Assembly: GCF_003583925.1 (NCBI RefSeq)
Contig: NZ_QYCN01000002.1
Coordinates: forward strand, 39,075-103,074
Length of the DNA: 64,000 bases
Source of the DNA: Hymenobacter rubripertinctus
Lineage (GTDB): Bacteria; Bacteroidota; Bacteroidia; Cytophagales; Hymenobacteraceae
Direction: 5' to 3'
The position numbers and the translations under genes were made by a program. Positions within the stretch are counted from its first letter, which is position 1, and each line of letters starts with the position of its first letter. The notes under the pieces are model-generated. The model ran no database searches. It saw only the letters and a program-made list of their open reading frames with translations, and was not told the DNA's origin. Positions 62,704 to 64,000 of the stretch are shown here, one piece after another.

Positions 62704-63342
62704 ATGATACTCTTATTCTGCGCAGCCTCGTTAACCTTGCTAAGCGCTGATACCCCCCCGGCAGCAGTAACGCCTACTGTCGCCACTACGGTACCCGATA
62801 CAACCCGGAACCGGCCGTCCCGGCCGGCGCAGCTCCTTCGGGTCGGGCTGCGCACTGTGGCCTCTCCCGATCTGGCCCTGACCTACGAGCGGCAGCTTTC
62901 GGCGCGCTTTTCGCTGGCGGGCGGAGTGGGCTACTGGGGCGACACCTTTCGTAGCGGCAGCGTTACCCACAACGCCGACGACACATTTACCTACGACAAT
63001 TACGCTATCCGGGAGCGCACCTACGGGGCCGATGCCCAGCTCCGCTACTACCTGCGCCGACGCCAGGCGCACCGGCCCCTGAGTGGTTGGTACGGCGCCC
63101 TGCAAGTGTACACCTATTACCAGACCGCCCGCACCCGCCATACCACCTTCGTGGCCCAGAACCGCGACGACCATAACCAGCAAACCCGCGCCCAACTGCT
63201 GTTCGGCCGCCAATGGAGTTTCGGCTCGTCGCTGACGCTGGACACCTATATCGGACGCGCCTTTTACCGGGAAGCGTTTGCCAGCAATTTCAACCACTAT
63301 TCCCCCATTGGGTGGGGAGTACAGGCTGGGTGGCGGTTATAG
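62704..63342 (+). CDS. Outer-membrane beta-barrel-like protein
   Basis: 212 residues. Signal peptide (MILLFCAASLTLLSADT) then alternating beta strands with aromatic ends (ALQVYTYYQTARTRHTTFVA, LLFGRQWSFGSSLTLDTYIG, ending GVQAGWRL with Leu last). The pattern fits small outer-membrane barrels (DUF3575-type). Probably an OMP; ligand unknown. Confidence 0.7.
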   Translation: MILLFCAASLTLLSADTPPAAVTPTVATTVPDTTRNRPSRPAQLLRVGLRTVASPDLALTYERQLSARFSLAGGVGYWGDTFRSGSVTHNADDTFTYDNYAIRERTYGADAQLRYYLRRRQAHRPLSGWYGALQVYTYYQTARTRHTTFVAQNRDDHNQQTRAQLLFGRQWSFGSSLTLDTYIGRAFYREAFASNFNHYSPIGWGVQAGWRL

Positions 63343-63448
63343 CCAACCAGATGTATAGAGTACGCAACGGCCGTCAGGCATTGACCGGCAATGAGGTAGT
63401 TGGAGTAGTAGTAGTAGGAGTAGTAGTTGGGGCCTCACGCTTGCCCAG

Positions 63449-63976
63449 CTACGCCGCCCATTGCTCGCGCAACACCGACATCAGCAGCTTGTCGTGGAAC
63501 GCGCCCTCCCGGTAGCAGGCCTGGCGCAGGCGGCCTTCCGGCTGGAAACCGGCCCGCAGGTAAGCCCGTACGCCGCCCTGGTTGGGCTCGGAAACCGTGA
63601 GCATAATACGGTGCAGGTTCAGCTGCTCAAAGCCCAGCGTAACCACCCGCCGGGTTACCTCCGTGCCGATTCCCTGGCCCCAACAGCTTTTTTCGCCCAG
63701 CAGAATGAAGTACTCGCCGGAGCGGTTGTGGCGGGAAATGCCGGAGATACCAGCGTAGCCAATCAACTCATTAGTGCCGCTCAGGTAGATGCCCAGGGAA
63801 TAGCTGTTGGTATCCTGCAACGTGGCCGCCAGCCACTGCTCTACCTGCGGGAGGGTATGCGGGCGTTGAAAGGCCGTGAGCGAATACCTAATTGCCGCCG
63901 GGTCGCTGATCCAGCGGTGGAAGGTAGCGGCCTGGTCAGCGCGGAGCGGGCCTAAGTGGATGGGGGGAACCGGCAT
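63449..63976 (-). CDS. GNAT acetyltransferase (RimJ/RimL type)
   Basis: 175 residues. HLGPLRADQAATFHRWISDP near the start, GYAGISGISRHNRSGEYFIL, and WGQGIGTEVTRRVV (acetyl-CoA P-loop), then LNLHRIMLTV. N-acetyltransferase acting on a protein N-terminus or small molecule. Confidence 0.85.
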   Translation of the reverse strand: MPVPPIHLGPLRADQAATFHRWISDPAAIRYSLTAFQRPHTLPQVEQWLAATLQDTNSYSLGIYLSGTNELIGYAGISGISRHNRSGEYFILLGEKSCWGQGIGTEVTRRVVTLGFEQLNLHRIMLTVSEPNQGGVRAYLRAGFQPEGRLRQACYREGAFHDKLLMSVLREQWAA

Positions 63977-64000
63977 GGGGATTTTCAGGCTATAGGGTAT

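Overview
The window looks like a chromosomal segment of a GC-rich Bacteroidota close to Hymenobacter (Cytophagales). The evidence is type IX secretion sorting tails (2776-4203, 12106-14640), starts without Shine-Dalgarno sites, several TAnnTTTG -7 boxes of the Bacteroidota sigma factor, a Bacteroidota-type GyrA, and DUF349, YqgE, DUF1015 and LAB_N genes typical of that group. No rRNA genes and no CRISPR array were found. The genus is inferred, not proven.

Layout. 0.4-7.3 kb: a TPR histidine kinase with a degenerate ATP site, a T9SS-exported protein, a lipoprotein nuclease, and a PAS-only sensor paired with a CZB-like protein that has lost its metal ligands. 7.5-16 kb: a patchy accessory region with a glycosyltransferase, a truncated sigma-factor fragment, a frameshifted gene, a dead fragment of a phage-type exonuclease, a LuxR regulator, a delta-60-repeat protein and an L,D-transpeptidase-like protein. 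16-37.8 kb: two tyrosine-recombinase elements in tandem at a tRNA-Thr(TGT) gene (37749-37821). The right element runs from about 18068 to 37761, bounded by a 15-bp direct repeat of the tRNA 3' end. It carries, in order, an S24-type repressor with a divergent Cro-like gene, an excisionase-like gene, an initiator-like gene with an iteron origin inside its coding sequence, a VRR-NUC nuclease, an AT-rich type II restriction-modification cassette with C-boxes, a lysis cassette (M15 endolysin, coiled-coil membrane protein, holin-like protein), a SLOG gene, a run of small genes including a SymE-like protein, a RecE-like nuclease, a poly-Q secreted protein, a DUF6266 protein, a secreted thermonuclease, a small two-gene membrane module and an integrase. 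I see no capsid, tail, portal or terminase gene, so it resembles a phage satellite or defective phage island more than a complete prophage. The left element keeps the membrane module and an integrase whose catalytic tyrosine is a cysteine, and appears to be a locked, decaying relative.

37.9-64 kb is mainly housekeeping: DUF349 protein, YqgE, PdxH, DUF1015, Maf, DUF4259, flavin reductase, fasciclin, a YcbB-type L,D-transpeptidase, a RES/Xre toxin-antitoxin pair with a long hairpin covering the toxin start, an HD hydrolase, a DUF6624 lipoprotein, a HAD phosphatase, gyrA, a TPR protein, an unrecognised DNA-binding-like protein with a clear promoter, a GDPD-like protein, a UDP-sugar epimerase, a decayed receiver domain, DoxX, LAB_N plus GT2 membrane or lipid-A-type genes, an outer-membrane protein and a GNAT acetyltransferase. 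Strong hairpin terminators separate most of these genes.

The most interesting signals are the satellite-like element with its gene-embedded origin and self-regulated restriction system, the Tyr-to-Cys integrase that appears to have trapped the neighbouring element, the duplicated Cys/His membrane module, and the toxin-start hairpin in the RES/Xre locus.
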